From positions 1 to 23,943 of the forward strand of contig CALEMB010000159.1 in NCBI GenBank assembly GCA_937902805.1: a stretch of DNA of 23,943 nucleotides. Direction: 5' to 3'. A program made the position numbers and the translations under genes. This document shows, in pieces, positions 22,847-23,943 of the stretch (within the stretch, counting starts at the first letter, position 1; each line of letters starts with the position of its first letter). The notes below the pieces were generated by a model that ran no database searches, was not told the DNA's origin, and saw nothing but the letters and a program-made list of their open reading frames with translations. The DNA comes from an uncultured Bacteroidales bacterium. Its GTDB lineage: Bacteria > Bacteroidota > Bacteroidia > Bacteroidales > F082.

Positions 22847-22995
22847 TGATTGTTTGCGATATACATTCTATGGGTTTTACTCCCCTTTTACTGCCCTTTT
22901 GGCCATCTTTTAACCAACGCTAACCTAACTCCAAGGTAATGCTCTATCAAGCAATGATATAGACAGCCTCTTTCAAGTCACAAACAGTTCCATTT

Positions 22996-23153
22996 GTTAC
23001 AGTTGTTTCAGTTTCAATTGTGTTTTAGAGGTACAGTCATGTTTCATTTCTCCTTCATAATACCATATAACTAATTAATAATTAGTAGGTTATATAAATA
23101 TAGCAAGAATTGATACCCTTTTAAAATATAACTGAAACAACTGAAACTGTAAC
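22996..23153. repeat. inverted array of related 9-mers
   Basis: GTTACAGTTGTTTCAGTTTCA at 22996-23016 and ACTGAAACAACTGAAACTGTAAC at 23131-23153 are built from the same words (GTTACAGTT, GTTTCAGTT) in opposite orientation, separated by AT-rich sequence. The words are the complements of the tandem 9-mers at 22802-22828. Confidence 0.6.
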
Positions 23154-23483
23154 GCTTGATTGTTTTAGTATCATATAAGAATCACAATTACAATAAGTTA
23201 CGATAATAAAGAATCAACAGATTGCTGTCCCAAACCCCGAAAATGTCACAAAAAGAGCTACTTTTTTCCTCTAAAAAGCTGCAAAATGCAGGCAAAACCC
23301 TATTGTTTTGATAGTTTTATCCCACTTTTGTGCAAAATCTTGCGTTCTGAAAAATCGGTCTCAGACCTCGTTCCGAAAGGTTTTCTCTCAGATTTGAGCG
23401 ATTTTGATGTAGAAAATGGGGGTAACGAAAGGCGATTTGAGAGATATGCCTTTTCTCTCATAGTAACATGCCTTTTCTTTCAA

Positions 23484-23524
23484 AGCGATAAGCCTTATCT
23501 CTGCCAGAGACAAGGCTTATCGCT
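23484..23524. repeat. strong hairpin with 13-bp outer arms
   Basis: AGCGATAAGCCTT (23484-23496) is the exact reverse complement of AAGGCTTATCGCT (23512-23524). Inside, TCTCTG and CAGAGA also pair after a single mismatch, so the stem is almost continuous. There is no T-run and no gene beside it, so a terminator role is not supported; a REP-like or mobile palindrome is more likely. Confidence 0.7.
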
Positions 23525-23596
23525 CAACGAACCCGGAAACCGATTTTGACCAAAATGACCATGACCGGTTTTGACCATCAAAAACTTCAGCCGCAC

Positions 23597-23655
23597 CTAC
23601 CCCTCGAAAAAAAACTGCAACAACTGCAACAACTGCAACGCAGAAATTCTGATCG
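23597..23655 (+). repeat. block with three tandem 9-mers, copy 2
   Basis: TACCCCTCGAAAAAA is followed by three perfect AACTGCAAC units (23613-23639), then GCAGAAATTCTG. It is the diverged counterpart of 22785-22846; all three units carry GCAAC where copy 1 has GTAAC. Confidence 0.75.
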
Positions 23656-23933
23656 TCATTTTTCGCCAAAAATCGAGTCGTTTTGCATCAAAATGCAGCT
23701 TTTTTGCCCTATTTTTGCCTCAAATCGGTGGGTTTTCGGCCTGATTTTACCCCAAATTTGAGGCATTTTGACCAGAATAGTCATTAAGGATAATATGTAT
23801 TGTGTTTGTTTATTGCTTATAATCAGACGATTACAAAGATTTTGCGGAATATGTGGTCAAGATGGTCATTAGTCATTAAGGTTTTTGGATTTCTGCTTTT
23901 CGAGGTTTTTGCTTACAATATACTAATAGATCG

Positions 23934-23943
23934 AGATCGGAAG
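23934..23943 (+). other. likely sequencing-adapter remnant at the contig end
   Basis: The last ten bases AGATCGGAAG equal the first ten of the Illumina TruSeq adapter, exactly at the end of the sequence. This is most simply an untrimmed read end carried into the assembly. Confidence 0.8.

Larger units (their letters stand above)
22695..23943. other. gene-free AT-rich stretch after the R-M system
   Basis: About 1.25 kb without a convincing gene. Besides the remnant, 9-mer blocks and hairpin listed separately, it holds repeated TTTTGACCA words (23545-23580), two AGTCATTAAGG words (23780-23880) and many short inverted words such as TGAGAGA/TCTCTCA near 23440. Open frames at 23286-23549 and 23546-23761 have no protein-like features. 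The pattern suggests eroded accessory or mobile DNA. Confidence 0.6.

Noticed and set aside
22594..22866. A 90-codon minus-strand frame over the first 9-mer block
   Set aside because: Its protein is read through the tandem 9-mers (LQLLQLLQL), overlaps the end of the endonuclease gene, and the plus strand shows a better coding remnant.
23286..23761. Two short plus-strand frames of 87 and 71 codons
   Set aside because: They run through a hairpin and the tandem 9-mers, lack ribosome-binding or promoter signals and look unlike real proteins.

Overview
The window looks like a piece of a Bacteroidales genome (Bacteroidota), probably gut or rumen derived. The evidence is a type IX secretion sorting domain on a BspA-like leucine-rich-repeat protein, several promoters of the Bacteroidota form (TAnnTTTG at -7, some with TTTG at -33), and housekeeping proteins of Bacteroidales character. 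No tRNA, rRNA, CRISPR array or complete transposase gene was seen. The last 10 bases match the start of the Illumina adapter and the first gene is cut by the left edge, so the window is probably a whole assembled contig.

Layout. 1-3228: 3' part of a secreted LRR protein and its terminator. 3250-3654: a small lipoprotein. 3808-4749: carbamate kinase, convergent with a 4'-phosphopantetheinyl transferase (4746-5312, minus) that diverges from a long-chain acyl-CoA ligase (5478-7301). 7342-9642: a CPA2-type cation:proton antiporter with TrkA-C-like domains. 9686-11827: topoisomerase III, carrying two palindromic repeats inside its reading frame and one just before its start. 11852-13045 (minus): nicotinate phosphoribosyltransferase. 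13140-15509 (minus): a phosphate-transport operon in the order DUF47, PiT permease, DUF47.

15598-22694 reads as a small defence island: an eroded 3' end of a DUF1016 nuclease gene, a WYL-domain regulator, an intact DUF1016 (YhcG-type) PDDEXK nuclease gene carrying an array of perfect palindromes, a structured region of about 320 nt (18127-18444) with its own promoter, pseudoknot and terminator, then a two-gene restriction-modification system. That system has a methyltransferase with fused C5-cytosine and N6-adenine domains, overlapping by ATGA an HNH endonuclease. The domain set resembles what I recall of the type IIS MnlI system. The R-M genes look more AT-rich than the housekeeping genes, which fits acquisition by transfer.

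22695-23943 has no convincing gene. It holds an eroded C-terminal coding remnant, two diverged copies of a block with three tandem 9-mers, inverted 9-mer arrays and a strong hairpin.

The signals most worth a second look are the structured RNA before the R-M operon, the compensated palindromes inside the DUF1016 gene, the duplicated DUF1016 3' end in front of the WYL gene, and the in-frame palindromic elements in topB.
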